64,000 nt of DNA from Limnoperna fortunei (GCA_944474755.1 OX104122.1:14580641-14644640); one strand, 5' to 3'; numbered from the stretch's first letter, positions 1 through 11,944 are shown. Notes: generated from the sequence alone by a model not told the origin. Program-made: numbers and translations.

Positions 1-644
1 GTCAATGGACTATAAATCTTCATTCGGCTATAGTTTAGAAGTTTTTTTTTCGAATGTTAGGGAAGGGGTCTTAGAGAGTCCTCGGCTTTCTTCCACAATT
101 AACACTAAACGCCATGATATCGCTACACATTGCTGACATAACAATAAATCCTCTTTCAAAACAATGTTACTCCCTAGGGGAACATTTGATCGTGATGCCA
201 AGGGATAACCAAACCTGAAAATTCAGTAGAGGACAAATATAGAACGCTTGCTTTCTCAGAACTACAATGTACCTCTTTTCTGACTGCAAAGATATTGGAA
301 AAGTTTTATTATGTACATAAATAGTCACAAAAATATTGAATATTCGCTTATCCGTGACAAACAACAGATTAATACCAGAAACGAACTCACAATGCAAAGG
401 ACGGAAATCCAACAAAAAGACAAGCTAACTAACAACACTAAAACTAACTAGAACACCAACATCTATAAAAATCAGGATTAAGTTATATATAAATTCAAGA
501 AATTTTATTTTTTACAATTTTTGTACGTCCTTTTATTATTTTAGTCAACAAAATTGTAGACAGTTCTTTCAATGTTTAAAGCTGATAGATACAAATAGAT
601 ATTTAACATAATGTTATTTCATGCATATTTATTTGTTTATTTGA
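1..644. other. AT-rich sequence, no gene seen
   Basis: No exon-like coding stretch with splice sites and no recognisable repeat end was found. Short open frames here have no family resemblance. Confidence 0.5.
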
Positions 645-881
645 TTGAATAGTGTTTAATGCCACTTTCAGGAATTTTTCAGCTATATCATAGCGTCCCG
701 TTTTTATTGGGCGAGTAAGAAAACCTGACATTCGTTAGGAAAATTGTCAAACTAATTTTAATTAAGAAAGACGTCGAGCGCACGCTGACCAAAGTGAGAA
801 TCGAACTAGCAACTTGTGTGTTGACAGGCCACATGATTAATAGTATCGAACTATATTAACCATTCGGCCACCGAGGCCCCT
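645..881 (-). repeat. tRNA-derived SINE, near full length
   Basis: Read on the minus strand, the element starts with a tRNA-like head. An A-box-like motif TGGCCGAATGGTTAA lies near 857-871 and a B-box-like motif AGTTCGATTCT near 798-808. A SINE body follows and ends in the recurrent tail about TTTCAGCTATATCATGGCG (reverse complement at 670-690). The A-box form is like that of class II (Leu/Ser) tRNAs; that origin is an inference. Other copies or fragments are at 1360-1433, 16745-16965, 27165-27310, 28125-28255, 34490-34697 and 48070-48215. Confidence 0.75.
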
Positions 882-1024
882 CTTGTATATTATAAAATTA
901 TAACAAAAATAGGTATATGAGGGGCCGTACGTAAAAGTAAACGCATAGTCAATCATGCAATCAAGGATAAATAAAGTAAGAAACTAATAATTAAATTATT
1001 ATCACTGTCACAGTATTCTCTTAC

Positions 1025-1230
1025 GTTTGGTTTATTTGATTGGTATTTAAAGCCAAGTTCATCAATTTTTCAGTTATATCTGGAATTCAGTTTTTATTAT
1101 GACAGGAAGCCACAGAACATACCGGGTAGTCGAGCACACCCGCAGTGACACTTAATATCAGCGTTAACATGCCGGCGGTGATCAATAGTAGATGACTACC
1201 TCAACCTTCCTCCATGGGTTCAGCGTGAGA
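1025..1230 (-). repeat. Diverged SINE-like fragment
   Basis: The stretch keeps the order seen in the better SINE copies: a CAGTTATAT...CAGTTTTTATT tail near 1070-1098, then a segment around 1180-1195 with GATCAATAGTAGATGACTA. The B box is poor. It is a decayed copy or a related subfamily. Confidence 0.4.
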
Positions 1231-1262
1231 AGACACTAAGTAAGGTTAAGCAGTTAGTTATT

Positions 1263-1346
1263 AAGGTCTTTCCCCCTTTCCAAGGGAAAGACCTTCTTGT
1301 CTTTCTTATGATTATTAAGGTCTTTCCCACTACAGTGGGAAGACCT
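1263..1346. repeat. Snap-back hairpins bordering the 1.06-kb repeat
   Basis: Two near-perfect palindromes sit back to back. At 1264-1296, AAGGTCTTTCCC is answered by GGGAAAGACCTT. At 1317-1346, AAGGTCTTTCCCAC is answered by GTGGGAAGACCTT. The same GGGAAAGACCTTCT motif ends both copies of the following tandem repeat (near 2476 and 3533), so the hairpins look like termini of a foldback-type element. Confidence 0.6.
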
Positions 1347-1359
1347 TCTTACCTTGTTT

Positions 1360-1433
1360 GTTTGATTGAATGGTGTTTTAACGCCACTTTCAGCAATTTT
1401 TCAGCTATTTCATGGCGTCCAGTTTTTATTGGG
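1360..1433 (-). repeat. SINE tail fragment
   Basis: This copy of the recurrent tail (GCCACTTTCAGCAATTTTTC and onward to CCAGTTTTTATTGG) lies between the hairpins and the tandem repeat. The tRNA-like head is missing. Confidence 0.6.
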
Positions 1434-1877
1434 GCCTTCTTACCTTTCTTATGATTATTATTATTATTTTTTTTTTCTTTTCTTTTCCGCCATGAGTTGC
1501 TAAAAAGTGTCGCGACATATCATTTTGATACTTGGTACCATTAATCGGTCATACTGGCAGATGACTCAGTTCACCCTGTGAAACCGATCTATTTTTAGTT
1601 ACGGAGTTATCTGCCCCAACACCGTAAACCCTTGTTAGCAGATAAACTCAGAAACCGTAACCGATTCTCAAAATCTGAAGTGTAAAAAATGTCGCTAGAC
1701 CTATAGCGATGATTTGTCATGCAAATTTTTTTTTTTCAATCGACTTCCTGTTTACGTGTTTTTGACCTGAAAAATGTCGCAACGCGTCAAAATTTTTTTC
1801 TCAAAAACCGTAAGTCCTAGAGACATGGGACCACCACCATTGATCCTAAGTGACATATGTTACATTTAAAAATGTCA

Positions 1878-1910
1878 AGTTCAAAGGTCAAAAGTCAAGG
1901 TCAAAGGTCA
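1878..1910 (+). promoter_or_regulatory. AGGTCA direct-repeat cluster (DR1), copy A, site 1
   Basis: AGTTCAAAGGTCA at 1878-1890 and AGGTCAAAGGTCA at 1898-1910 are textbook one-base-spaced direct repeats (DR1), the arrangement bound by RXR/HNF4/PPAR-class nuclear receptors. The match is seen in the sequence; function is unproven. Confidence 0.4.
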
Positions 1911-2169
1911 CCATAGGTCTTGTTAGCACTCTATCTCACAAACCGTAAAAGATAGGAGCAGACAACAAATGGAAAAAATACTCCACTTATTGGGACCTTT
2001 ATTTGGTACATTTGACCGAAAGCTGTGCGATGGACCATTTTTGAGTTACTGCCCTTGACGTGTTTCGGTTAAATGGTTTTTTGGTTAAAACATGAAAACA
2101 GTTAGAGATAATATATTAAACATATAGGTTTAACATGATCAGTAGGAAAAGAGCTTCAATTTGAGCCAA

Positions 2170-2195
2170 AGGTCAAAGGTCATAGGTCAAGGTCA
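2170..2195 (+). promoter_or_regulatory. AGGTCA direct-repeat cluster, copy A, site 2
   Basis: Four half-sites lie in a row: AGGTCA at 2170, 2177, 2184 and 2190, giving two DR1 spacings and one DR0. The site lies within the 1.06-kb repeat, not next to a known promoter. Confidence 0.4.
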
Positions 2196-2936
2196 TACCC
2201 TAGCAACAAGGTGACCGTTATAAAAAGTCCTTAGCAACCATATATTTTTAGAATCAGAATGATGTACTTTACTGAAATATGTAATTTCATGACCGGAAGT
2301 GGCCTTTTGTCCCTAGCAACCGAATGAAAGTCCTTAACAACCATATATTTTTTGGCTCGGGACCACTTTCTTTACTCAAATAATTCATTTTTATGACTGG
2401 AAGTGACATTTTGTGCTATAGCAAGACACAAAATCCCATAGCATCACCTAACTTTTCTGACTTTAGAGGAACAGTGGGAAAGACCTTCTCATTTGTTCTC
2501 AGAACAAATGGCAGTTTAATTATTATTATTATTATTTTTCTTCTTCCGCGGAGGTTTGCCAAAAAGTGTCTGGACGTATCATTTCGATACTTGGTAACAT
2601 CAATCGGTCATATCCGGAGATGACATGGCTCATGCTTTTAGACCGATCTATTTTTAGTAACAGAGTTATCTGCCCGAACACGCAAACCCTTGTTAGCAGA
2701 TAAACTCAGAAACCGTAACCAATTCTTAAAATCTGAAGTGTAAGAAATTTTGCTGGCCCTATGGCAATGATTTGTCATGCAAAATTTTTTTTTCCAATCA
2801 ACTTCCTGTTTACGCGTTTTTGACCTGAAAAATGTCGCAACGCGTCAAATTTTTTTTTCTCAAAAACCGTAAGTCCTAGAGACTTGGGACCACCACCATT
2901 GATCCTAAGTGACATATGTTACATTTAAAAATGTCA

Positions 2937-2969
2937 AGGTCAAAGGTCAAAAGTCAAGGTCAAAGGTCA
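2937..2969 (+). promoter_or_regulatory. AGGTCA direct-repeat cluster, copy B, site 1
   Basis: DR1 sites at 2937-2949 and 2957-2969 are the counterparts of site 1 in copy A. The first matches the AGGTCA consensus better here (AGGTCA instead of AGTTCA). Confidence 0.4.
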
Positions 2970-3227
2970 CCATAGGTCTTGTTAGCACTATATCTCACAA
3001 ACCATACAAGATAGAAGCAGACAATAAATGGGGAAAATACTCCTCTTATTGAGACCTTCATTTGGTACATTTGACCGGAAGCTGTGCGATGAACCGTTTT
3101 CGAGTTACTGCCCTTGACGCATTTCGGTTAATCGGCTTTTTGGTTAAAACTTGAAAACGGTTAGAGATAATATAGTAAACATATAGTTAAACATGATCAG
3201 TAGGAAAAGAGCTTCAATTTGAGCCAA

Positions 3228-3253
3228 AGGTCAAAGGTCATAGGTCAAGGTCA
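3228..3253 (+). promoter_or_regulatory. AGGTCA direct-repeat cluster, copy B, site 2
   Basis: Four half-sites at 3228, 3235, 3242 and 3248 reproduce the copy A cluster exactly in spacing. Confidence 0.4.
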
Positions 3254-3742
3254 TACCATAGCAACAAGGTGACCGTTATAAAAAGTCCTTAGCAACCATA
3301 TATTTTTAGAATCAGAATGATGTACTTTACTGAAATATTTCATTTCATGACCGGAATTGGCCTTTAGTCCCTAGCAACCGAATGAAAGTCCTTAACAACC
3401 ATATATTTTTTGGCTCGGGACCACTTTCTTTACTCAAATAACTCATTTTTATGACTGGAAGTGACATTTTGTGCTGTAGCAAAACACAAAACCAATAGCA
3501 TCACCTATCTTTTCTAACTTTAGAGGAACAGTGGGAAAGACCTTCTCATTTGTTCTCAGAACAAATGGCAGTTTAATTAAATCTGTCTTTATTCAGATTA
3601 ACTTTCATCAATTATCGGTTTCAGTTAAGGAATGCACCGTTTAAATAACCATTCCGTTCAGGATTTGACAGCTCCTGCTCACGAAATGGTTTACGTATGA
3701 CATTGACGCTATTTGTTTTCTCAATTTAGTATTTTTTGGTGG

Positions 3743-3748
3743 TTTATT
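3743..3748 (-). terminator. Candidate poly(A) signal of the Patched-like gene
   Basis: TTTATT on the plus strand reads AATAAA on the minus strand, about 100 nt past the stop codon at 3848-3850. Confidence 0.4.
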
Positions 3749-3847
3749 TGCAACAGTTATTGCACCGTTCTGATCGAAAATGTTACTGAACGGACAATTA
3801 GTTTGCTCATGTCCGTTATCATTTCTGGCGTTTTCAACGTAACTGTC

Positions 3848-5190
3848 TCATCGTGGTCTTTGAACACCGTTTGAATTAAAATCAGGACCAATATACGACA
3901 AAAGAACCGGAAGCAGAAGTATTGAATAGACCAAACCAAACACCATTACTAGAAACATGGACCTAAAAAATGAAACGAAAATAAAAGACTAAGAAAACAC
4001 CAACATAAGTACACCAATAATGGTTGAAAGAGCACCGTTAATGATTGGACCACCAGATCGATCGATAGACTGACCAACTCTGTCGTTTCTGTCTTTACCA
4101 TCTGCTTGTACAAATCCGTGGCAAACGTGCGTTGCAAAGTCCACACAAAATCCAACACACATAATGATTTCTACCATAGTAACTGAGCTAAATCGAAGTC
4201 CCCAGAAATGCATAAATCCAACAACCGATGTGATGATCAGAATTACAGTGACAGTAATAAATAAAACCATAATCGGAATAGGAAGAAAAATTACGGTAAC
4301 AACAAACATCACTCCGACGCATATTCCAAGTGTTTGAAGTGTCTGAGAACCAATAACCAACCATTGTTCAATTAAAACAAACGGAGGCGCAAAATCATAT
4401 ATTGGCAATGATGACGACTCAGCGATTTGTCTCACGCGTGTCATCATATCTGCTTCTTGGGTTGGTGTTGTAATATGCTTTGTAAGTACATGAAATCTCG
4501 AGGCGGTAATATCATTGCCATCAATTATGACATCATCAATATACACGTTACCGGAAGTTGTTGCCAAAAATGTCTGTAAACCGGATATAAAATTTGACAA
4601 GGATGAATTGTCAAAGTAAGAGGTGCTCATGTAAGCATGCAACCATGACAGAAAAAATGTATCATCAATGTCGATATCTTTTTTCACACTGTCAAGTAAA
4701 GAGTTAATAATATTCAATGTTGTAGTCGATCGGTAATTTACACCAGATTTTACATTTAATGATATGGTATACTTAAAATCATATGAATTGCTGTTAATTT
4801 CATAAAATGAATAAAAGTAAGAGTCGGATGTGACCAAGTCTCTTTGGTCTAACCCTGTCTCAAAACTCCATGCACCGTAAATAGAAACCGCAATACATAC
4901 AACTGATAATACCAAGATGATGATTTTTGCTGGCGTAAAAAGTTTTTTGTGAATTAACTTTTTGGGGTATTTTTCTAGCGGTCCTTCTATATCTTTTCTC
5001 TGTTTGCTTTTAGTTCCAGCACAGCACAATGTATCCTTTGAAGATGCTCCATTTGTCAACATTTCGTCTCTGGATTTGGTAATCCTAAATGTAATAAAAT
5101 GTCTATTTTGAGCAATTCTCCTTTCGTTGACCGTCAAACAACCCAAATAAAAAGTCAGATGATTAAAATAACAGAACAGTATGGCATTAC
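3848..5190 (-). pseudogene. Patched-like exon 4 (second RND half)
   Basis: The acceptor TTTCAG precedes 5190. The exon encodes NAILFCYFNHLTFYLGCLTV, a cytoplasmic loop, membrane helix 7 (KIIILVLSVVCIAVSIYGAW), the large second ectodomain and helices 8-12. TAG at 3989-3991 interrupts the frame just before helix 11/12. The frame continues after it for 46 codons to TGA at 3848-3850. Confidence 0.68.
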
Positions 5191-5987
5191 CTGAAATGAT
5201 AAAACAATAGTCACATTATAAGTAGAAACAAGATTTGAAAATTTTCCATCTTTTCCTTAACACATGGGATGGAAGACTTGTAAAACATTTCCAAAATCGG
5301 GATCGGATCTAAATTTATCGGGTTTATTGAATCTATTTTGTTTCTATAAGGCTTTTTAAAAGTTTTGACACGAATGGAAATTACCAGTAGTTGACAAAAT
5401 TTTGTTTTTTAAAAGAGTATGATAACTGTTTTAGCGGTGTAACATTGAAATAGCAAAAGATGTTTCGCAATTATTTGCACTAAAACTAGGTATATTTTTA
5501 AAACAAAAAAGTGTAAATGACTAGTGATTCGTGAAAACAGGAACATGTATCTATGAAGTATTTTTAAAACGGAAATTTTGTACATGACCAGTGATTCGTG
5601 AAAACAGGGACATGTATCTTATCTATGAAGTAAACCCTGATTGCCCGGGACGCGTTGACAATTTACATTGAAATGCAATATGATTACAAAGCATAATTAA
5701 GTAAAAGAGAAATCAGTACATATAAAGCAAGTCACGCACAGCTAGGTAAACATCCCAACATTCAACACATTGACATTCCAAAATGACACTTCACTGGCAG
5801 TAAGCTATATACATTAATTGTTCCCCTTACAATATCTAGACATCTACAGTGGAAGTGCAGACTAACTGGACATGCCAACACTCTTAGACAAAACACAGCG
5901 ACTGTAGTTAAAACAAGAAAGTTTCGTTTAAATAGTTAATAGTCTTAACAAAAGATCTTAAATATTAAGGACACATCACCACAATAC

Positions 5988-6188
5988 CTGCAAACCAAGA
6001 AAAGTTTCGTACAGCGGGAAATACCGACGATGCTCCAGCACAAAATGCCACCACGTCAGTTAATGATGTGATAGTAACAGCTACACCACTTGTTCGCATT
6101 GTCTTTCCAATTCGTGTCTCAATATCATCGTCAGGTGGCATTCCAGGTAAACCAGACAACAGTATAAACATATCATCGACACCAACTC
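5988..6188 (-). pseudogene. Patched-like exon 3
   Basis: The acceptor TTGTAG precedes 6188 and the donor GTATTG follows 5988. It encodes GVGVDDMFILLSGLPG through SSVFPAVRNFSWFAG, the conserved sixth-helix region of Patched proteins. Phases match exons 2 and 4 (GG|A and GC A G|GT). Confidence 0.7.
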
Positions 6189-6910
6189 CTACAAATATTT
6201 GTTTCAAACAGTAAGTTTATTTTTTCATAATTTTATGTTTATCTTTGTAATTAATAAATAATCCAAATGTTTATTCAATTTTAATCTTGCAGATATTCTT
6301 TCTTTTATTGTAGTTGTTTAACAAATAGTTTGTACATGTAATGATCATAAACGTAATGAATATATATGTGGTAATGATTTTTTTAAGGATGAAACATAAT
6401 AGCCATAGTTTACTATCAGATGACTAGATTGCTGTATATTATATGTTTGCAACTCTTACTTTGATATCACGGTCATGCTAGATACGACATTTTATATAGC
6501 AGGTAGGAAAAAGTTTCTTGTTCAAAATTGTACCATTAAATCTTGTATCCCCACAATTTGTATCCATACTTACACTTGGAATAAACTCGTACATCTTATT
6601 TAGTTACGGCAACATTCAGCCTTGTTGTGGGTTAACCTCTTTTATTATGCAAAGTCTTGATATAAACACTGACGTGGGTTTCCTATGTTAGCCCCATGTG
6701 AGTGGTACAACAAAATTCCCACTGAGATACATTAAATAAGTGTGTGTTTTTCTATAACGCCAACGCCAAGAGAGACATCTTTTTTAAGAAAAAGAATGTT
6801 AAATTAAGTGCTCCGTCGAATAATTAGTCGGATTCTCTAATGTATTGATCACAATTGCAATGATTACCCGTGCATATTAAATTGAGTACGTTAATATAAA
6901 ACATATTTAC

Positions 6911-7488
6911 CTATTACTAAAAACGGTACGATTCCCACAATTGTGGCAAAAAGTACTCCTACGGCACTGACAAATCCTAGAGCAGCCACAATTGATAACA
7001 AAGTTGATAGAATACCTGCCATCCCAATAATAAATCGATTAGAAACACAGTTTCCGCCAAGTAAAACTAATCCAGCAAACGTTATCATCAAATTAAATGT
7101 GACCAAAAAATAAACGATATCTCTCGAGACATTCGAATTAAGTTCTTCGTCTAAACTTCTCGAATGTGCGTATACAACATTGAAAGTTGAACTCGAATAC
7201 GACTTTACTCGTTGTAGAAAGGCATCTTCCCAGGGTTTAGCACGATTCTCGTAAATATTAGCAAGGTTAAATTTAAATTTTATAGTCAGTGCAAAGGTTA
7301 AAAGTCCACCAGTAGAAACAGTTGATCCAAAAGTGTCATCGAGTGCGAGTTTCAGTTGTAGTTGAAAATACAGGGAAGGTTATATTGCCTGAACTGAGTG
7401 CAGCAGTGAAATCGCTTTTAAAAATGTAGTCTCCATCACGGACAACACACGAAGATAGTCGTCTTGCACATATATCTGTGTACTTGTA
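6911..7488 (-). pseudogene. Patched-like exon 2 (ectodomain end and sterol-sensing helices)
   Basis: The acceptor TCCTAG precedes 7488 and the donor GTAAAT follows 6911. The first part reads YKYTDICARRLSSCVVRDGD up to a TGA at 7336-7338. The frame then resumes one base off as LALDDTFGSTVSTGG and runs through four hydrophobic helices to FLVIG. A 1-nt insertion or 2-nt deletion explains the shift. Confidence 0.65.
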
Positions 7489-8114
7489 CTAGGATTTGAT
7501 CATTTACAGAATGTTTAAATAAAATAAATGTTGCTACGTTCTATATCACCATCCTTATATGCATCATTAAACCAGGCTCAATGACCTTACTCAATGAAGC
7601 TACTTTTTAATTTATGATTCTTTTTCGGCCTTGGAACTTGAGGCGTACTGAAGAGAATTAAAAACTCTAGCTAATACCCTCAATTTCATTTTTCACTAAA
7701 TAGATTATGTATTGTCATTTAAAAAACGCCAGTTTCTAAAGTATACGTACTTAATTTACCCTATTAATATTATGAGAGTTAACACCAAAATCAACAAGTG
7801 GTGTATACTGTTTTGAAAACTAGACTGTTATTATAAATTCAAATACGAAAGCTAATAATAAAATATATATAGTATTGTTTTAATGCAATTTTTTACGAAT
7901 CAGTGCAACTGTTTGTATCATATCTTTTAGTTTTTGTCAACCGCATGTGTATTTATGCTGTTCACGGGATACGAAGTCGTAAGTCTCTATATTTCTCACA
8001 TTTCTAACACGTCTCGATATGTTACATCATTCATTAAGGGAATAATTTTATTCTGTGATTTCTAATTAATCTTAAGTGATTGTTTGATTACTTCTTGTAA
8101 ATCAGGACACTTAC

Positions 8115-8339
8115 CATTTCTCTGTTTTTCATTGAAGTACTACCAATAGGCGCGTATTGTTCTATACTTGTATCTTGCTTAAGATTAACAAGTCCGACTC
8201 CCAATCCAAGATCTACTATAACAACAATAATTATGGTTTTCCATGGATGTCTTGCTATAAAGCGCCCATATGTTTCGAACAATCCACCAAAAAAGTCATC
8301 CACTTTAGCGGAAAGGCGAGTGCTGTTACACATTTTCAA
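8115..8339 (-). pseudogene. Patched-like exon 1 (start and first membrane helix)
   Basis: ATG at 8337-8339 opens MKMCNSTRLSAKVDDFFGG. One hydrophobic helix (TIIIVVIVDLGLGVGLVNL) follows, then TSIEQYAPIGSTSMKNREM. The donor is GTAAGT at 8109-8114. An intron could lie further upstream; this start is the only in-frame Met ahead of the helix. Confidence 0.65.
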
Positions 8340-11160
8340 CTTGTTTCTTACAGTAGACTAAAAAATAAAAATATTTTGATCATCCTGGTTTACGCAATAC
8401 AGCAACAACAACGACGAAAGCTAGAACGGATTTGGCTTTTTCTATTTGCAGCAAAACCATAACTGCTTTATTTTGCGATCTCATTTGAAAAAATATTTAC
8501 ATATACTTTATCTACTTTTATCAGTCGATGATATATCAAAAGTGTTATGATCAAACAAAAAAAAATCAATTCTGACGGAAAACTGGTTATTGTCATCCTC
8601 ATTATGTGCTAATATCCCTTGTGTGCGGGAAAAAAAAACAATTCAAATTGCAAACCTATCGAAAAAATATCAAAACATTTTTCATCACTGAATACTTTGA
8701 TACAATGTAGTAGTGTTTGCATTAAAGTGACGAATATAATATAAACGCGCAAAAACACTTTGGATTTAAGAATGCACTCAAGCCTACAGATACTAGTACA
8801 CACACTGATCAAGCTATGTAAAAATATTGAAAGTGTGCATCTTCTATACTTAAATCGATGCAACTGAGTACCTACCGACATGTTTTGGTTGTGTATAGAC
8901 ACTTCCCTTACTAACTGAAATCTGCCAAGAAAGATTTAAAATCTATAAATATAAAATAATATAAAAATATAGACTTCTGATTAGCATGAGATATAATTAT
9001 GGTAAAAATAACAATTTTTCGATTAACGACACTAGAAAATATACGCTTTAATTATTACATTTGGTCCATAATGAATGTATACATATACACAAAATTCTGG
9101 CACCGAATTTATGCACCGTGTTGAACAAATAATGCAAGACATTTCTAGCTTTTCTTCCTATTTCTAAAGCAAGTACAAAGCTATATTTCCAGCACTGAAG
9201 ATACAAGTGTAAAGCAGTGTGTCAAGGTAAATAAATACGTCAGACCTTGATATCCCTAAACCATTTTAGCTAAGTTTGAGTTTTAGAGAATTCTGATGTT
9301 GCCAAGGTAATTGAGAAAAACTCAAACTACAATATAAGATTAGACTTACGTTTTTTGTGAAATCCAGACCTGATTATTACATCTGCGCGCTTTGCAATAT
9401 CGAACAACCTTAACTACGCATGTAATTAAAGAGATATAAGGAATTGCTCGATAAGTGCATTTTGTTATAGAATCAACGTTTCTAGGAAGTAGGAAATTAA
9501 ATACATGTCTAATAATATCAGATCAAACAAGAGAAATATAAAGTCATATATACGGGTCAATGCATAAAAATGTACTGTCTGAAAAATCAATGTTCTATGT
9601 TGCTCGATATTGGTCAAGATGATATTCTCTATTTCAACAAAATCCTTTTAAATGTTCAAAACATGCTTAAGAGTGGGTAACACATTTTTATCGTTGATTG
9701 TCACAGGACAGAAAATGATTAGGAGAAGCATCAATATTGCATAAGTGTTCGAACTTTTTGTATTTAAACTTAATTTGATGCATTGTACAAGACTGAGACA
9801 GCTTATTTCGAACCCTTTTAAAGAATTTCACCGAAACTGGAGTTTTAAGGATTGGCAGTTACTGCATTGTAATATTTAAGCTTACACGTACTAATGATTT
9901 ACTTCAAAGAGTTACAATAATTATGTTAAATTTACGTTTTTATGTGTTGAACTTGATGCTCTAAATTTAATATCCTGGTGTATGGTTATTTGTATCATAA
10001 TAATCAACGATACATACATTACTTTTTTACAATCTCGTATTTAGTACCTAAAAATGCTTTTGAAATCAGCCGGTATTAATGTACATAGAAACTATTTTGA
10101 AACCAGCAGAGCATAAAACATCAAATGTAATTTTTGGGTCAACGTTGCCCTGGAGAATTTCGTCTTCGTCTAATAATTAAAATTGTTGGACATTTTTTAA
10201 TTGAACATTTGCTTTAAATGGCTGACCAATCCAATAAATAAATGAGATAACAGAATTATAACTAGGATAAAAATCCTGTCAATCAAATGCAATATTAGTG
10301 CAAGTGACACACAAATCATTTTTATTAGTTTAACTTTTAACCAGTAATAGGTACCATGCTGAAAGGTTGCGATGGCAGGTAAACTAAAAAAGGTTTCAAA
10401 ACTAAACTCAAAAAACAAAAATTTAAGGTCTGCTGTTACCTAAATGATACATCCCCATCTAAAATAAATGTGTTTCCAACATCAGGTGCCCTCTGTATAC
10501 GCTAACACGTTACATATGCATTTCTTAAGACTACTGATGCTTTGTACATTTACGAAAATATTAAGGTATCCTACCAAATAACAATAGCTAATTGAGGGGA
10601 CGACTACAAGTAAGCATTTACACAAACACCAAAATGCTAAAATTTTGCTACAAATGAATGGGAAATTGACATTTATAAAGTTGAAATCATCACGTTTGTT
10701 ATGGAGTCTAGATTGTAATTTTCCCGAGTCTGTTCCTAGAAGTAGATCTTAGTAAGAGGCCGACCTAATTGTATTAGTTGGACGTTGGTCTCCATAGAGG
10801 TTTCGTGGTACACAGGTCTTGCTATGAAACGCTGTTAACTTATGACTTATGTACCAACTGATTTTAAATTTAATAGGAATGCCTTTATTGAAACTAAAGT
10901 TAACTTGACAATTGAGGTTATGATGTGGTTTGATGCACTTTGTGAGCCAAATGAACTATTGTTTTGGCTTTGCCTTAACGAAAACAAACGCCTTTTACAT
11001 TTACTTTACACAGATAATATTATTGCATTTTGTATGATTACAAGTTGGAATCAATACCAAGGAGCTTCAAGCATCATTTTTAACGTTTATGGTTTTTCCC
11101 TACTTGGGATAACTTTAATAAGGAATCTGCATTTTAAATCAGTGTCTTACAACAAATAAT
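8340..11160. other. Intergenic, nothing recognised
   Basis: AT-rich sequence with incidental open frames, the longest being 105 codons on the plus strand at 10842-11159, which resembles nothing I know. No repeat boundaries or exon-like segments were found. Confidence 0.5.
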
Positions 11161-11164
11161 GTTA

Positions 11165-11548
11165 AATATATGTGACCTACGGGATTATCCAATGCAAAAA
11201 TATGTGATATACGGGACTATCCAACGTAAAATTATGTAATAAACAGGAGTATCCAACGTAAAAATATGTGACATACGGGAGTATCCCTTGTAAAAACATG
11301 TGGTATACGGGGTATCCAACGTAGTATCCAGTGTAGAAATAAGTGATATACAGGAGTTTCCAACGTAAAAATATGTGACCTACGAGAGTTTCCAACGTAA
11401 AAATATGTGACCTACGAGATTTTCCAACGTAAAAATATGTGATATACGGGAGTATCCAACGTAAAAATATGTGATATACGGGTGTATCCAAAGTAAAAAA
11501 ATGTGATAAACGAGAGTATCCAATGTAAAAATATGTCATATATTACGG
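11165..11548. repeat. 30-bp minisatellite, main block
   Basis: About 12 copies of a unit like ACGGGAGTATCCAACGTAAA + AATATGTGATAT occur, with one irregular stretch near 11310-11340. Open frames through the array are by-products of the repeat. Confidence 0.85.
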
Positions 11549-11629
11549 GATTATTAACCAATTGTCAAAAATAAATGTAAAATTGTGCATGTAATATGCA
11601 TCCAGTGAACAAGCCAAATATAGAAAAAA

Positions 11630-11742
11630 ACAGGGCCAATACAGAAAAACAGGCCCAATACAGAAAAAACAGGCTCAATACAAAAAACAGGGCCAATACG
11701 AAAAAACAGGCTTAATACAGAAAAACAAGGCCAATACAGGAA
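11630..11742. repeat. 20-bp minisatellite
   Basis: Five to six copies of a unit near CCAATACAGAAAAACAGGG occur, with small length changes in the A run. The block lies between two blocks of the 30-bp minisatellite. Confidence 0.75.
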
Positions 11743-11867
11743 TGTCACTTCCGGTAATTTATCAATAAATATCATTTTAAAAACAACCATATTCGTTTGC
11801 ATGACCCAATGGGACATGATACAGGTCAAATATAAAAACACCCATTTAATAACGATATAGTATACAA

Positions 11868-11940
11868 TGTAAAAAAAATATGTGATCTACCGGAGTATCC
11901 AACGTAAAAATATGTGACATACGGGAGTATTCAATGTTTA
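11868..11940. repeat. 30-bp minisatellite, second block
   Basis: Two and a half further copies of the 30-bp unit (TATCCAACGTAAAAATATGT) lie about 320 bp from the main block. Confidence 0.75.
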
Positions 11941-11944
11941 AAAT

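Larger units (their letters stand above)
1463..2520. repeat. 1.06-kb tandem repeat, copy A
   Basis: Copy A starts after an ATT microsatellite with TTTTCCGCCATGAGTTGC and ends with a hairpin CATTTGTTCT/AGAACAAATG near 2489-2509. It is closely repeated by copy B, about 1,057 bp downstream. No coding frame is evident. It holds clusters of AGGTCA half-sites (see separate entries). Confidence 0.8.
2521..3580. repeat. 1.06-kb tandem repeat, copy B
   Basis: Copy B is the second head-to-tail copy of the preceding repeat, opening again with an ATT run and ending with the same hairpin (near 3546-3566). By eye the two copies differ by scattered substitutions and small indels only. Short frames inside it are incidental. 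Confidence 0.8.
3848..8339 (-). pseudogene. Patched-domain (PTCHD3-like) gene remnant
   Basis: Members of this family are multi-pass membrane proteins with a sterol-sensing domain and RND-transporter topology. Four exons are readable: 8115-8339, 6911-7488, 5988-6188 and 3848-5190. Family marks are visible. The first membrane helix follows RFIARHPWKTIII, a TDICARR...VV.GDY segment lies in the first ectodomain, and the sterol-sensing block runs into VGVDDMFIL. A second RND half has GFCVDFATHVCH, and the end is LLLPVLLSYIGPDF. Three defects are seen: a 1-nt shift near 7336-7355, an in-frame TAG at 3989-3991 where the family reads on into SFIF..FFR.MFLVMVFG, and no exon for roughly 60-80 ectodomain residues between exons 1 and 2. 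Splice sites are otherwise good and the sequence is little decayed. It could be a young pseudogene, a null allele or a mis-assembled gene. Confidence 0.72.

Noticed and set aside
7500..8114. Search for the missing ectodomain exon of the Patched-like gene
   Set aside because: No stretch with splice sites and family-like residues was found in any minus-strand frame.
10842..11159. 105-codon plus-strand frame MTYVPTDFKF...
   Set aside because: No family resemblance, no splice context, AT-driven composition; kept only as intergenic remark.
11177..11539. 120-codon minus-strand frame with repeated YITYFY-type blocks
   Set aside because: It is a translation of the 30-bp minisatellite; a period divisible by three keeps it open without selection.
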